Under the pieces are notes generated by a model. That model was given only the letters and a program-made list of their open reading frames with translations, had not been told where the DNA came from and did not search any database. Shown piece by piece: positions 16,951-25,445 of a DNA stretch of 64,000 nt (position 1 is the stretch's first letter; each line of letters begins with the position of its first letter). The DNA lies in assembly GCF_029853675.1 (NCBI RefSeq), contig NZ_CP122539.1:124001-188000 (forward strand), in the 5' to 3' direction. This DNA comes from Tenacibaculum tangerinum. Lineage in GTDB: Bacteria; Bacteroidota; Bacteroidia; Flavobacteriales; Flavobacteriaceae. The position numbers and the translations under genes are program-made.

Positions 16951-18723
16951 ATGCAATCAATAAGAAATATTGCTATTATAGCACACGTTGACCACGGAAA
17001 GACAACCTTGGTAGACAAAATTATAGATCAAGCTAAAATTTTAGACGAACGTAAAGAGCGTACCGATTTATTGTTAGATAACAATGACTTAGAGCGTGAA
17101 CGTGGAATTACTATTTTATCTAAAAATGTATCCGTAACTTATAAAGGAGTAAAAATTAACGTTATCGATACTCCTGGGCACGCCGATTTTGGAGGTGAAG
17201 TAGAACGTGTATTAAAAATGGCAGATGGGGTTTTATTATTGGTTGATGCTTTTGAAGGTCCCATGCCACAAACACGTTTCGTATTAGGAAAAGCCATTGA
17301 ATTAGGATTAACTCCTATCGTGGTAGTAAATAAAGTAGACAAAGAAAATTGTACACCAGATTTAGTACATGAAAAAGTATTTGATTTAATGTTTGCCTTA
17401 GAAGCAAACGAAGAACAATTAGACTTTACAACTATATACGGTTCAGCAAAAAATGGATGGATGAGTACCGATTGGCAACAACCAACGGACGATATCGTTC
17501 CGTTACTAGATGCTGTTTTAGAAACAATTCCTGAAGCACCTTACCGTGAAGGCTCTCCTCAAATGCAAATTACCTCGTTAGATTATTCTTCATTTAAAGG
17601 AAGAATTGCTATCGGGCGTGTATACCGTGGAGACTTAGAAAAAAACAAAGACTATATGCTTTGTAAATCAGATGGAACTACGAAAAAAGTACGTATTAAA
17701 GAACTACACGTTTTTGAAGGAATGGGTAAAGCTGAGGCAGACAAAGTACGTAGTGGAGATATTTGTGCGGTTACTGGTTTAGACGATTTTGAAATTGGAG
17801 ATACGATTGCAGATTTAGACAATCCTGAAGCATTACCAAGAATTGAAGTAGATCAGCCTACCATGAGTATGTTGTTTACGATTAACAATTCACCTTTCTT
17901 TGGTAAAGAAGGGAAGTATGTAACCTCTCGTCACTTACGTGATCGTCTTTTTAAAGAAATGGAGAAAAACTTAGCATTGCGTGTTGATGAGACTGATACA
18001 GAAGATAAATTCAATGTTTTCGGGCGTGGTGTACTACACTTATCTGTATTGATTGAAACGATGCGTCGCGAAGGGTATGAATTGCAAGTAGGGCGTCCGC
18101 AGGTTATCATAAAAAACATTGATGGTGTAAAGAGCGAACCTTACGAAACCTTATCTATCGATGTACCAGAAGAAGTAGCTTCTAAAGCGATTAACCTAGT
18201 TTCTTTACGTAAAGGAGACTTGTTGGTGATGGAACCTAAAGGAGACTTACAACACTTAGAATTTACCATTCCGTCAAGAGGATTGATCGGTTTACGTAAT
18301 AAAATTTTAACAGCTACTGCTGGGCAAGCTATTATAAACCACCGATTTAGTGAATACGGACCTTTTAAAGGTGAGTTTACAGAAGAATTAAAAGGTGCTA
18401 TTGTTTCTTCGGAAACAGGAAAAGCGACGGCCTATGCAATAGACCGTTTACAGGATAGAGGACGTTTCTTTATCGACCCTAACCAAGAAATTTACAAAGG
18501 TCAGGTAGTCGGAGAAAACTCTAAAGCAGATGATTTAGCAGTAAACTTAATCAAAGGAAAAAAACTAACAAACGTACGTGCCTCAGGTTCTGATGATGGA
18601 GTAAAAATCGCTCCGAAAATAGATATGTCGTTAGAAGAGTGCATGGAATACATACGATCTGATGAGTATTTAGAAGTAACACCTGAGAGCTTACGTATGC
18701 GTAAAATAAATTTTGTAAAGTAA
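16951..18723 (+). CDS. typA: Translational GTPase TypA/BipA
   Basis: Ribosome-binding GTPase of the EF-G family involved in ribosome assembly and stress adaptation. The P-loop A-H-V-D-H-G-K-T-T (11-19), switch regions including R-G-I-T-I and the D-T-P-G-H motif, and N-K-V-D are all present. Later domains end in the TypA-specific C-terminal domain with G-L-R-N-K and the S-G-S-D-D-G loop. The 590 residues are the normal length. Own promoter element and strong terminator mark it as a single-gene unit. Confidence 0.95.
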   Translation: MQSIRNIAIIAHVDHGKTTLVDKIIDQAKILDERKERTDLLLDNNDLERERGITILSKNVSVTYKGVKINVIDTPGHADFGGEVERVLKMADGVLLLVDAFEGPMPQTRFVLGKAIELGLTPIVVVNKVDKENCTPDLVHEKVFDLMFALEANEEQLDFTTIYGSAKNGWMSTDWQQPTDDIVPLLDAVLETIPEAPYREGSPQMQITSLDYSSFKGRIAIGRVYRGDLEKNKDYMLCKSDGTTKKVRIKELHVFEGMGKAEADKVRSGDICAVTGLDDFEIGDTIADLDNPEALPRIEVDQPTMSMLFTINNSPFFGKEGKYVTSRHLRDRLFKEMEKNLALRVDETDTEDKFNVFGRGVLHLSVLIETMRREGYELQVGRPQVIIKNIDGVKSEPYETLSIDVPEEVASKAINLVSLRKGDLLVMEPKGDLQHLEFTIPSRGLIGLRNKILTATAGQAIINHRFSEYGPFKGEFTEELKGAIVSSETGKATAYAIDRLQDRGRFFIDPNQEIYKGQVVGENSKADDLAVNLIKGKKLTNVRASGSDDGVKIAPKIDMSLEECMEYIRSDEYLEVTPESLRMRKINFVK

Positions 18724-18783
18724 TATTCTTTGCTTGACTAGTTCCTAAAAAACCGTTACAGTTTTTGATGGATTAACAATACT

Positions 18784-18819
18784 AAATCTCTGAACAAAAT
18801 ATCATTTGTTCAGAGATTT
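18784..18819 (+). terminator. Intrinsic terminator after typA
   Basis: A perfect 15-bp stem (18784-18798 with 18805-18819) around a six-base loop, followed by a T-rich tract. It marks the end of the conserved flank on this side. Confidence 0.9.
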
Positions 18820-19384
18820 TCTTTTTCTATACTTTTATTTTGAGTTTAGTTTGTTTACGCATTTAATTAGGTGTTAGCATATAGTATCATAAGTGCGGTC
18901 TTTTTGAGTTGTAAATAGCAATACGTTACTTTATTATTTTTTGCATTATCGTTAGGTAATAATTAACGCAATGTTGGGGCAAAATATCTAAAAATCAATT
19001 TCTCCGTTTTTTTCCATGTTACCAATACAAATGTCATAGTATGTTTTTTGAATCTCTTTTTTTTCGAAGAGTTAGTCTAAAACAATAATACTTTGAGTCG
19101 TTTTCCAATTAATAACCTTTTCAAAAAAAGCACTTGTTTGGTTCAAAATTAGGTAACTATTTCTAGCTATCGATTACATTACGTTCTTACCTTTTTTTTA
19201 AACACTGGTAGAAAAAGTAGGGGTAACTTAATTATTATAATTTAATTTTAGAAGAAGTTTAAAAACATCATATATAAATTAAGAAAGACAACTACTTTCA
19301 AAAACGACAACGAATTACCAAACTAAAATAAGAGATGTTCATTTTATTTTTATAAGAGTACATCTGTTTTTATTGAACTAACTT
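18820..19384. other. Intergenic stretch before the eCIS island, no gene seen
   Basis: About 565 bases of AT-rich sequence with no supported open frame, RNA gene or insertion sequence. A weak 6-bp inverted repeat (AGATGT at 19333-19338, ACATCT at 19360-19365) lies just before the regulator gene. This is the likely left boundary of the accessory island. I see no integrase or att-like duplication. Confidence 0.5.
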
Positions 19385-20230
19385 TTGAAAAAAGATAACT
19401 ACATAATAGTTGCTTCTGACCAAACCCACACAGTATCGAAAATAGTAAAGAAACTGAGTGACTTAAGCGACTGTAATACAATCACTGTAAATTCAATTAA
19501 ATTATTAAGAGAGTTAATGCTCACGATTACTCCAAAGCTTATTATTGTAAGTTTTAGAAATAATAATTTAGAAATTAATTACTTACTCAATTCGCAAATC
19601 AAAATAACCGTACCTATTCTTTGTTTAACCAATGTATATGAAAACATTTTTTTTTCAAATAAGAATATTGTGCTAATGATTCAAAGTTTAGAGAATAGTT
19701 TGAAAAATGAACATTTACTGCATAACGTAAGAAGTATATTATCTCTTAGTGGTGCTTATCATAAGAACAAAGAAACTATTGACAAAGAAAGAAAATCTGG
19801 TTTTCTTTCCGAAAATAAAAATTTAGCCCGTTATGTATTAGAGTTAGATCAGAAGAAAGCATTATTAAAAAGCATGCTGGAAAGAATAAAGGAGCTAAGC
19901 TTGTCAGTAGATCATCCAACCAGAAGAAGATTAAATTCAATTGTTAACAATATTAGAATCAACACAAAAACAACCCATTGGGATGATTTTAAAGCATACT
20001 TTGAAAATGTAAATCCAGGTTTTATTAGAGAACTAACCAAAAAATATCCATGTTTAACTGTAAAAGACATCAAGTATTGTTGTTATTTAAAAATGAATAT
20101 GTCTAATGAAGACATAAGGTATATTTTAGGAATTAACAGAGAAAGTGTTCGAACACATAAATATCGGTTAAAGAAAAAAATGGTTTTAGAAAAAGAGCAA
20201 GATTTAAAAAGTTTTATCAGCTCTTTTTAA
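19385..20230 (+). CDS. LuxR-type regulator with degenerate receiver-like domain
   Basis: A 281-residue DNA-binding protein. Residues 1-115 look like a response-regulator receiver fold, but the strand that should end in the phospho-acceptor aspartate reads L-I-I-V-S-F, so phosphorylation is unlikely. A helical linker follows. The last 70 residues are the helix-turn-helix common in Bacteroidota (Y-P-C-L-T, N-M-S-N-E-D-I, then R-E-S-V-R-T-H-K-Y-R-L). A TAA codon lies one codon upstream of TTG 19385 in frame, so TTG is the probable start. It faces the eCIS operon and is the obvious candidate regulator; targets are inferred. Confidence 0.75.
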   Translation: MKKDNYIIVASDQTHTVSKIVKKLSDLSDCNTITVNSIKLLRELMLTITPKLIIVSFRNNNLEINYLLNSQIKITVPILCLTNVYENIFFSNKNIVLMIQSLENSLKNEHLLHNVRSILSLSGAYHKNKETIDKERKSGFLSENKNLARYVLELDQKKALLKSMLERIKELSLSVDHPTRRRLNSIVNNIRINTKTTHWDDFKAYFENVNPGFIRELTKKYPCLTVKDIKYCCYLKMNMSNEDIRYILGINRESVRTHKYRLKKKMVLEKEQDLKSFISSF

Positions 20231-20257
20231 AAGAAAGAATAAGTAAACAATTAATAG

Positions 20258-20282
20258 AAGTGACTCTCATGTAGTGTCACTT
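20258..20282 (+). terminator. Terminator between the regulator and the eCIS operon
   Basis: AAGTGAC (20258-20264) pairs with GTCACTT (20276-20282) over an 11-base loop, followed by TTTTT. It separates the regulator transcript from the structural genes, implying the latter have their own promoter. Confidence 0.6.
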
Positions 20283-20287
20283 TTTTA

Positions 20288-20317
20288 TTGCTTTATACAT
20301 GAGGTGTCTACGTTTTG
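20288..20317 (+). promoter_or_regulatory. Candidate promoter of the eCIS operon
   Basis: TTG at 20288-20290 and TACGTTTTG at 20309-20317 resemble the Bacteroidota -33/-7 pair with an 18-base spacer. The -7 region overlaps two copies of TGTCTACG. The match is imperfect. Confidence 0.35.
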
Positions 20318-20353
20318 TCTACGTAATAGAAGAAAGTTTACAATGTGTCTATG
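20305..20353 (+). repeat. Direct repeats TGTCTA(C/T)G, possible operator
   Basis: Copies at 20305-20312, 20316-20323 and 20346-20353 are spaced 11 and 30 bases apart, about one and three helical turns. Their position over the presumed promoter fits binding of a regulator, for instance the LuxR-type protein encoded upstream. Confidence 0.4.
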
Positions 20354-20433
20354 AATTGTATATGAGGGTTTTCATGAAAGTGTTTAAAGAACCGCTAACT
20401 TTGAAAAGACGAACCAAACTAACTACTATTCAA

Positions 20434-21006
20434 ATGATAGCGAAGTCATTTTACTATACAAAAAAGGTACTCGATCAATACTTAAAAAATAAGTTTGAGT
20501 TAACAGATTCTGTAGTAGTTGCAGATAGTTTGGTAAGCCAAAATGGCACAGTATCATCAGATAATAAGAATAAGGTAGTTATTACACTAATTCACATAGA
20601 ACAAGAAACGGTACAACCGTTTTACAATCGAAATCAAAAATTAGATACAGGTTCTTATGAACACACCTCTGTTAAAGAGCGTTACAATTTATATATACTG
20701 GTTACGTCTAGCTTTGATGATTATTATGAAACCTTAAAATTTTTAGACGCTTCCATCCAGTTTTTTCAAATAAATCAATTATTAGATGCTCATACCAATT
20801 CAGAAATTCCTGAGGGAATACACAAATTAGAGTTTGAATTTCAAAAAGGAGGTGATTATATGCAAATGCATAATTTATGGAGTGCTTTAGGAACAAAATA
20901 CCAACCCTCTGTAATCTATAAGATGAAACTACTTACCATAGGAGGAAATGAAGTGAAAGAGTTTATATCAGCAGTTGATCAACTAACCAATACAGCAACT
21001 CAATAA
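20434..21006 (+). CDS. eCIS tail terminator/cap protein, Pvc16/DUF4255 family
   Basis: First structural gene of the injection system. Related Pvc16/Afp16 proteins cap the end of the sheathed tube and stop polymerisation. The 190-residue product begins M-I-A-K-S-F and continues with the family pattern of an amphipathic helix ending Y-L-K-N-K-F, followed by strands including V-V-I-T-L-I-H-I-E. The open frame extends upstream to 20299, but those 45 residues lack family resemblance and run over the candidate promoter, so I use ATG 20434. It overlaps the next gene at a stop/start junction. Confidence 0.8.
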   Translation: MIAKSFYYTKKVLDQYLKNKFELTDSVVVADSLVSQNGTVSSDNKNKVVITLIHIEQETVQPFYNRNQKLDTGSYEHTSVKERYNLYILVTSSFDDYYETLKFLDASIQFFQINQLLDAHTNSEIPEGIHKLEFEFQKGGDYMQMHNLWSALGTKYQPSVIYKMKLLTIGGNEVKEFISAVDQLTNTATQ

Positions 21007-21812
21007 TGGTAAGTGGATATAAAAAAATAGTAGCTGTAAAGGTGTATCATCCCTATTTCTACAAAGGAATTTGTAAAGGGGTAGTGTATGAACCAACGGT
21101 TACAACTCAAACCATTATGCATAAGTACGGATTGAAGCTACAGCGGGAACAAAACGGATTTACATTGTATATTCCTTCTGCTACAGAGCTTCTCTCATTC
21201 TTAAAATATCTCTCTGAAGTTACAGCAGCAACGTCATTTACTTTTCGACTTACTACTTTAAAAACTGATTTTTATTTTTTTACAGAGTTTCCTGTTAATG
21301 AGAAAGGATACTATTTCTGCTCAACTTCTAATTTGGTAGATAAGTCTAAAAATGAACTTGTTCTGTCTTTTAAAAAAGAAGAAGATTTGTCAAATACAGT
21401 ATGTAAAATACAAATTGATTTTACAGATTTAATCAGTTCATCGGTAACAAATTATATCGTAAAGTTTGAGTCACGGTCAACGCAGTGGAATTATCTTATC
21501 ATTAATAATAAGAGTACATATTTTGAAGAGTTACATATTGAGGGAACCCCAACTATTCAATTTTCAAAGCCAGTTGATGTAACTCTTGAAAATGGACAAA
21601 AGGCCTTGTCGTTTTTGTCTGAAACAACAGCCATAACATTACAAGAAAAACCAAAATACAAACTAAATCTTATTGGAAAAGTTACAAAACTAGGCACTCA
21701 TAGAACACAAATGGTTTACAGCGGATTGCCCTTACCCAATCCATCTGTACTAGAAATCGTAAAACAAGGCACTAAACATGTCATAAGATCACTAATGTAT
21801 GTTTACATATAA
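21006..21812 (+). CDS. eCIS-associated protein of unknown function
   Basis: A 268-residue protein encoded between the cap and the sheath genes, starting on the last base of the cap gene's stop codon. No signal peptide or membrane helix. It is mostly predicted beta strand: an N-terminal half with alternating hydrophobics, then a segment with N-Y-I-V-K-F-E-S-R-S-T and a C-terminal G-L-P-L-P-N-P element. I do not recognise a family. Its position and coupling suggest a structural part of the tube end, such as a cap adaptor or second cap subunit; this is inference from synteny. Confidence 0.65.
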   Translation: MVSGYKKIVAVKVYHPYFYKGICKGVVYEPTVTTQTIMHKYGLKLQREQNGFTLYIPSATELLSFLKYLSEVTAATSFTFRLTTLKTDFYFFTEFPVNEKGYYFCSTSNLVDKSKNELVLSFKKEEDLSNTVCKIQIDFTDLISSSVTNYIVKFESRSTQWNYLIINNKSTYFEELHIEGTPTIQFSKPVDVTLENGQKALSFLSETTAITLQEKPKYKLNLIGKVTKLGTHRTQMVYSGLPLPNPSVLEIVKQGTKHVIRSLMYVYI

Positions 21813-21859
21813 AATGAATATAATTAATAGTATACTAATGAAAAATACAATCTAACCTT

Positions 21860-23440
21860 ATGAATTTATCTACTATCAAAACACCAGGAGTGTATATTAA
21901 TGAGATAAATGCTTTTGGAAACTCAGTTGTACCTGTTGCAACAGCAGTACCCGCATTTATCGGATATACACCACAGGCAATGTACGAAGGAAAATCGTAT
22001 GCCAATGTTCCAACAAAAATAACCTCTTTTACAGAGTTTAAAACGATTTTTTGTTATCCAGACCCACCTGCACCAGCCGACCCAGCAAAGCAGTACAATC
22101 CAGAGTATTATTTAGTAGCAGAAAAAAGCCAACCAGAAAAAGGAGACTACCTACTGATTGATGGAACCTATTACTCTATAGTGCCCGATCCTAATACCAT
22201 TTATTATCTATATAATAGTATTAGACTATTTTATGAAAATGGAGGAGGAGATGCTTATATTGTATCTGTTGGAACTTATGGAACTTCTTCGGGAAAACCG
22301 ATGACTCCAGGAGACCAAATAGTGAATCCGAATGTACAACTAAACGATTTAACCAGTGGTTTAGAACTGTTAAAAAATGAAGATGAACCTACGATGTATA
22401 TCTGTCCAGAAGCAACCTTGTTATCACCAGATAACAATGGAACCTTAATGCAGCAAATGCTATTGCAGTGTACAGAGATGCAAACAGCCATAAGTGTTTT
22501 TGATGTTATCGGAGGAAGAAATCCAGACCCGATTATGTGGACTCAGGATATTGAGAATTTCAGAAATGCTACAGGGACTAATGGACTAGATTACGGTACG
22601 GCGTATTATCCTTTTATTGGAACGACCATCATGCAAACATCTGACATAGATTACACCAATTTATTTGGAGGTGATTTAAAGCAATTGCAGCCATTATTAA
22701 GTCCTGCCAGCAATCCGAACCAAGCGGTAGAAACGATTATTTCAAATATTGAAAAACCACCAGGAAACCCACTAACAACCAGTCAGTATAACAATTCTTT
22801 AATTGCGGCAAGTAAGACCTATAGTACCATTATTAATCATGTACTTAACGATGCTAATACTTTACCGCCAAGCGGAGGAATGGCAGGAGTAATTACAGTA
22901 ACGGATAATGCAGTAGGACCTTGGCAGGCACCTGCAAATACTTCTATCGTAGGGGCTTCGAGTTTACCTATTAAGTTATCAGATTCACAACAAGCAGGAT
23001 TGAATGTAGATGCCGTTTCAGGAAAATCAATTAATGCGATTCGTTTTTTTAACGGACTAGGCATACTAATTTGGGGTGCCAGAACCTTAGATGGAAATAG
23101 TTTAGACTGGCGTTATGTTCCTGTACGAAGAACAATGACCTTTTTAGAACAATCCTGTAAACTAGCTTGTCAGGCTTATGTATTTGAACCTAATGATAAA
23201 AATACTTGGGAAGCCGTAAAGGCGATGATTGGCAGCTTCTTGAATGGAATTTGGAAGCAAGGTGGATTGCAAGGAGCCAGTGCAGCAGATGCCTATTCTG
23301 TTCAATGTGGTTTAGGAACTACTATGACTTCAGAAGATATTTTAAATGGGTTTATGAATGTAACTATAAAGGTTGCCGTGGTAAGACCTGCTGAATTTAT
23401 TGTGCTGACGTTCCAACAAGAAATGGCAAAATCTAGCTAA
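21860..23440 (+). CDS. eCIS contractile sheath protein
   Basis: Homologue of phage tail sheath and Pvc2-4/Afp2-4. The N-terminus K-T-P-G-V-Y-I-N-E-I followed by V-A-T-A-V-P-A-F-I-G-Y-T is the signature of this family. The C-terminal domain (about 390-526) contains the conserved W-G-A-R-T-L, W-R-Y-V-P-V-R-R and F-E-P-N-D stretch that joins neighbouring subunits. At 526 residues it is a full-length sheath. Only one sheath gene is present, whereas Afp and PVC encode three. It contracts to drive the inner tube into the target cell. Confidence 0.93.
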   Translation: MNLSTIKTPGVYINEINAFGNSVVPVATAVPAFIGYTPQAMYEGKSYANVPTKITSFTEFKTIFCYPDPPAPADPAKQYNPEYYLVAEKSQPEKGDYLLIDGTYYSIVPDPNTIYYLYNSIRLFYENGGGDAYIVSVGTYGTSSGKPMTPGDQIVNPNVQLNDLTSGLELLKNEDEPTMYICPEATLLSPDNNGTLMQQMLLQCTEMQTAISVFDVIGGRNPDPIMWTQDIENFRNATGTNGLDYGTAYYPFIGTTIMQTSDIDYTNLFGGDLKQLQPLLSPASNPNQAVETIISNIEKPPGNPLTTSQYNNSLIAASKTYSTIINHVLNDANTLPPSGGMAGVITVTDNAVGPWQAPANTSIVGASSLPIKLSDSQQAGLNVDAVSGKSINAIRFFNGLGILIWGARTLDGNSLDWRYVPVRRTMTFLEQSCKLACQAYVFEPNDKNTWEAVKAMIGSFLNGIWKQGGLQGASAADAYSVQCGLGTTMTSEDILNGFMNVTIKVAVVRPAEFIVLTFQQEMAKSS

Positions 23441-23492
23441 ACAAAAAAATAATAATAAACCAAATCTTTAAAAAACTAAAAAAAATACAATT

Positions 23493-23960
23493 ATGGCAAC
23501 AGATGACGGAAGCGTAGAAGGCGCAACATGGCCCATGCCAAAGTTCAGATTTGAAGTTGACTTGGGTACCGAATTAAAGGGAGTAGCATTTCAGGAAGTT
23601 TCTGGAATGGACGTAGAAAATCAAATTATAGAATACCGTAAAAGCAATAGCAAGCTTTTTTCAACAGAAAAAATGCCAGGTATTGTAAAATATGGTAATG
23701 TAACCATGAAACGAGGGGTATTTGTAAACGACAATACCTTTTGGAATTGGCATGCAGAAATTACCATGAATACTATTAAAAGGCGCACAGTGCTTATTAA
23801 ACTTTTAGATGAAAAGGGGAGTGTAACGATGCAATGGCAGCTTAACAACGCATGGCCTACCAAAATTACGAGCACCGACTTAAAGTCTGACGGGAATGAA
23901 GTGGCAGTAGACACGTTGGAAATCGCTCACGAACAACTAATCATTACTAATGGAAAGTAG
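23493..23960 (+). CDS. eCIS inner tube protein (Pvc1-like)
   Basis: Member of the T4 gp19/Hcp-like tube family, 155 residues. The typical opening P-M-P-K-F-R-F-E-V-D-L and F-Q-E-V-S-G-M-D, then K-R-G-V-F and W-Q-L-N-N-A-W-P, are all present. It is expected to be the main stacked-ring tube subunit. The next tube gene begins within its last codons (11-base overlap). Confidence 0.92.
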   Translation: MATDDGSVEGATWPMPKFRFEVDLGTELKGVAFQEVSGMDVENQIIEYRKSNSKLFSTEKMPGIVKYGNVTMKRGVFVNDNTFWNWHAEITMNTIKRRTVLIKLLDEKGSVTMQWQLNNAWPTKITSTDLKSDGNEVAVDTLEIAHEQLIITNGK

Positions 23961-24417
23961 TGATTATCCAGTAGGATTTTATTTCGAACTTTCATTTAAA
24001 GGACAAGATGCGGCATTTAAAGAAGTATCAGGAATTTCTAAAGAAATGACTATGGAAGAAGTTACGTGTGGTGGAGAAAATCGTTTTAAATATCGACTCC
24101 CCACAGTTTCTTCGACCAAAAACATCGTTTTAAAACGCGCCTTAATCCCTGAAGGATCACCATTGATTGATTGGTGTTCGAGCTCTTTAGATGAAGGATT
24201 AGCAAATCCTATTGAAGCACATGATGTATCTGTAAATTTATTAGATGCAGATGGTCAAGTATCGGTAATGTGGACTTTTTTTAATGCCTATCCTGTGAAA
24301 TATTCCATATCCGATTTAAAATCACAAGAAAGCGAAATTGTGATGGAATCTATTGAATTGGCTTATACCTATTTTGAAATTACGCCAGATACTTCTATAG
24401 CTGATTTATTTGCCTAA
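23950..24417 (+). CDS. Second eCIS tube protein (Pvc5-like, tube initiator)
   Basis: A 155-residue paralogue of the preceding tube protein with the same fold markers (F-K-E-V-S-G-I, K-R-A-L-I-P, W-T-F-F-N-A-Y-P) but low identity to it. In Afp and PVC the second gene of this type (Afp5/Pvc5) forms the first ring joining tube and baseplate spike. The order here, directly after the main tube gene and ahead of the baseplate genes, supports the same role. Confidence 0.87.
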   Translation: MESSDYPVGFYFELSFKGQDAAFKEVSGISKEMTMEEVTCGGENRFKYRLPTVSSTKNIVLKRALIPEGSPLIDWCSSSLDEGLANPIEAHDVSVNLLDADGQVSVMWTFFNAYPVKYSISDLKSQESEIVMESIELAYTYFEITPDTSIADLFA

Positions 24418-24589
24418 CCAGACCAATTGTATAAGTGCAATTACCATTTTAGGAAAAGAGTTTTCGTTGAATAGAATGCGATAATCTTCTATAAGAATAC
24501 CAATAAATAAATTACAAGAAGAAGTTATTATTGAAGAGCAGCGGAGTAGGAATCAAAGAACCTACCCGATACACTAAATAAAAAACAAT

Positions 24590-24760
24590 ATGCCTGTAGA
24601 GATACGAGAATTAGTAATAAAAACAGAAATAAAATCTGTAGAACAACATACAACGTCAACTATTGCTGAGCATCGATTAAATGAGTTAAAAACAGAATTG
24701 ATTGAAAGTTGTAAACGTATGATTACAGAGAGTACCAAAAGGAAAGCATATAATCGATAA
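24590..24760 (+). CDS. Small DUF5908/Pvc6-like eCIS protein
   Basis: A 56-codon gene beginning ATG 24590 and ending TAA 24758-24760. The product starts M-P-V-E-I-R-E-L-V-I-K, the hallmark of the DUF5908 family, and ends with basic residues. The same tiny gene stands at this place, between the second tube protein and the LysM protein, in most Afp/PVC-like clusters (Afp6/Pvc6). Function is not established. A 172-base gap precedes it, with no other feature I can identify. Confidence 0.8.
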   Translation: MPVEIRELVIKTEIKSVEQHTTSTIAEHRLNELKTELIESCKRMITESTKRKAYNR

Positions 24761-24770
24761 AAAAAGCATT

Positions 24771-25445
24771 ATGGCTAGTTTAGAGTTAATGAAAATAACG
24801 GGATATCAAGATGAAGACTTTAATGAAGAGGTAAGCAATGGAACTTATACGGTAATGTTGAACCCAGAAAGTGTAAAGTGGAATAGAGCCATTGAATATA
24901 CCAAACAACAATCTTTAGACGCTATGGCTCCTAGTCAAAAATATAAGAGTGCGCCAGCAGAACAATTAAGTTTTGATATTGTAATTGATTGTACAGGTAT
25001 TGTGGATGGGAAACGTACTAGCATGTCAAAAGAAATAACGGCACTTGAAAGTATTGTGTACACCTATAATGGAAAAATTCACCGACCTAATTTTGTAAAA
25101 GTACAATGGGGAGACATCTCTTTTAATTGTGTGTTAACCTCGTTGAACACTTCCTATACCTTGTTCAAACCAGACGGAAGTCCGTTGAGAGCCAAAATAT
25201 CCTTGAGTTTTGACAGTTACTATTCGTACAAAAAAAGAAAAAAATTAGAAAGTAAAAGTTCACCTGATATGACCCACCTTGTAGAGGTTGTGGAGGGAGA
25301 TTCGCTGCCTCAGTTGTGTAATAGGATATGGAATTCACCCGATTACTATATACAAGTGGCGGCGTACAATAAACTGAATAAGTTTAGACAGCTTACAGGA
25401 GGGCAGCAGTTAATTTTTCCACCCATAGAAAAACCAGTTTCATGA
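24771..25445 (+). CDS. eCIS baseplate hub protein with LysM domain (Pvc7-like)
   Basis: A 224-residue homologue of Pvc7/Afp7, comparable to T4 gp53. The N-terminal part (1-165) has the family's M-L-N-P-E-S-V-K-W and L-S-F-D-I-V-I-D segments. Residues 173-224 form a LysM-type module (V-V-E-G-D-S-L-P-Q-L-C, then G-G-Q-Q-L-I-F-P-P). In contractile systems it clamps tube, spike and wedge together. Its stop codon overlaps the spike gene's ATG. Confidence 0.87.
   Translation: MASLELMKITGYQDEDFNEEVSNGTYTVMLNPESVKWNRAIEYTKQQSLDAMAPSQKYKSAPAEQLSFDIVIDCTGIVDGKRTSMSKEITALESIVYTYNGKIHRPNFVKVQWGDISFNCVLTSLNTSYTLFKPDGSPLRAKISLSFDSYYSYKKRKKLESKSSPDMTHLVEVVEGDSLPQLCNRIWNSPDYYIQVAAYNKLNKFRQLTGGQQLIFPPIEKPVS

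Noticed and set aside
20299..20433. Upstream extension of the Pvc16-like cap protein
   Set aside because: The added residues do not resemble the family and overlap the likely promoter and direct repeats; ATG 20434 gives a normal N-terminus.
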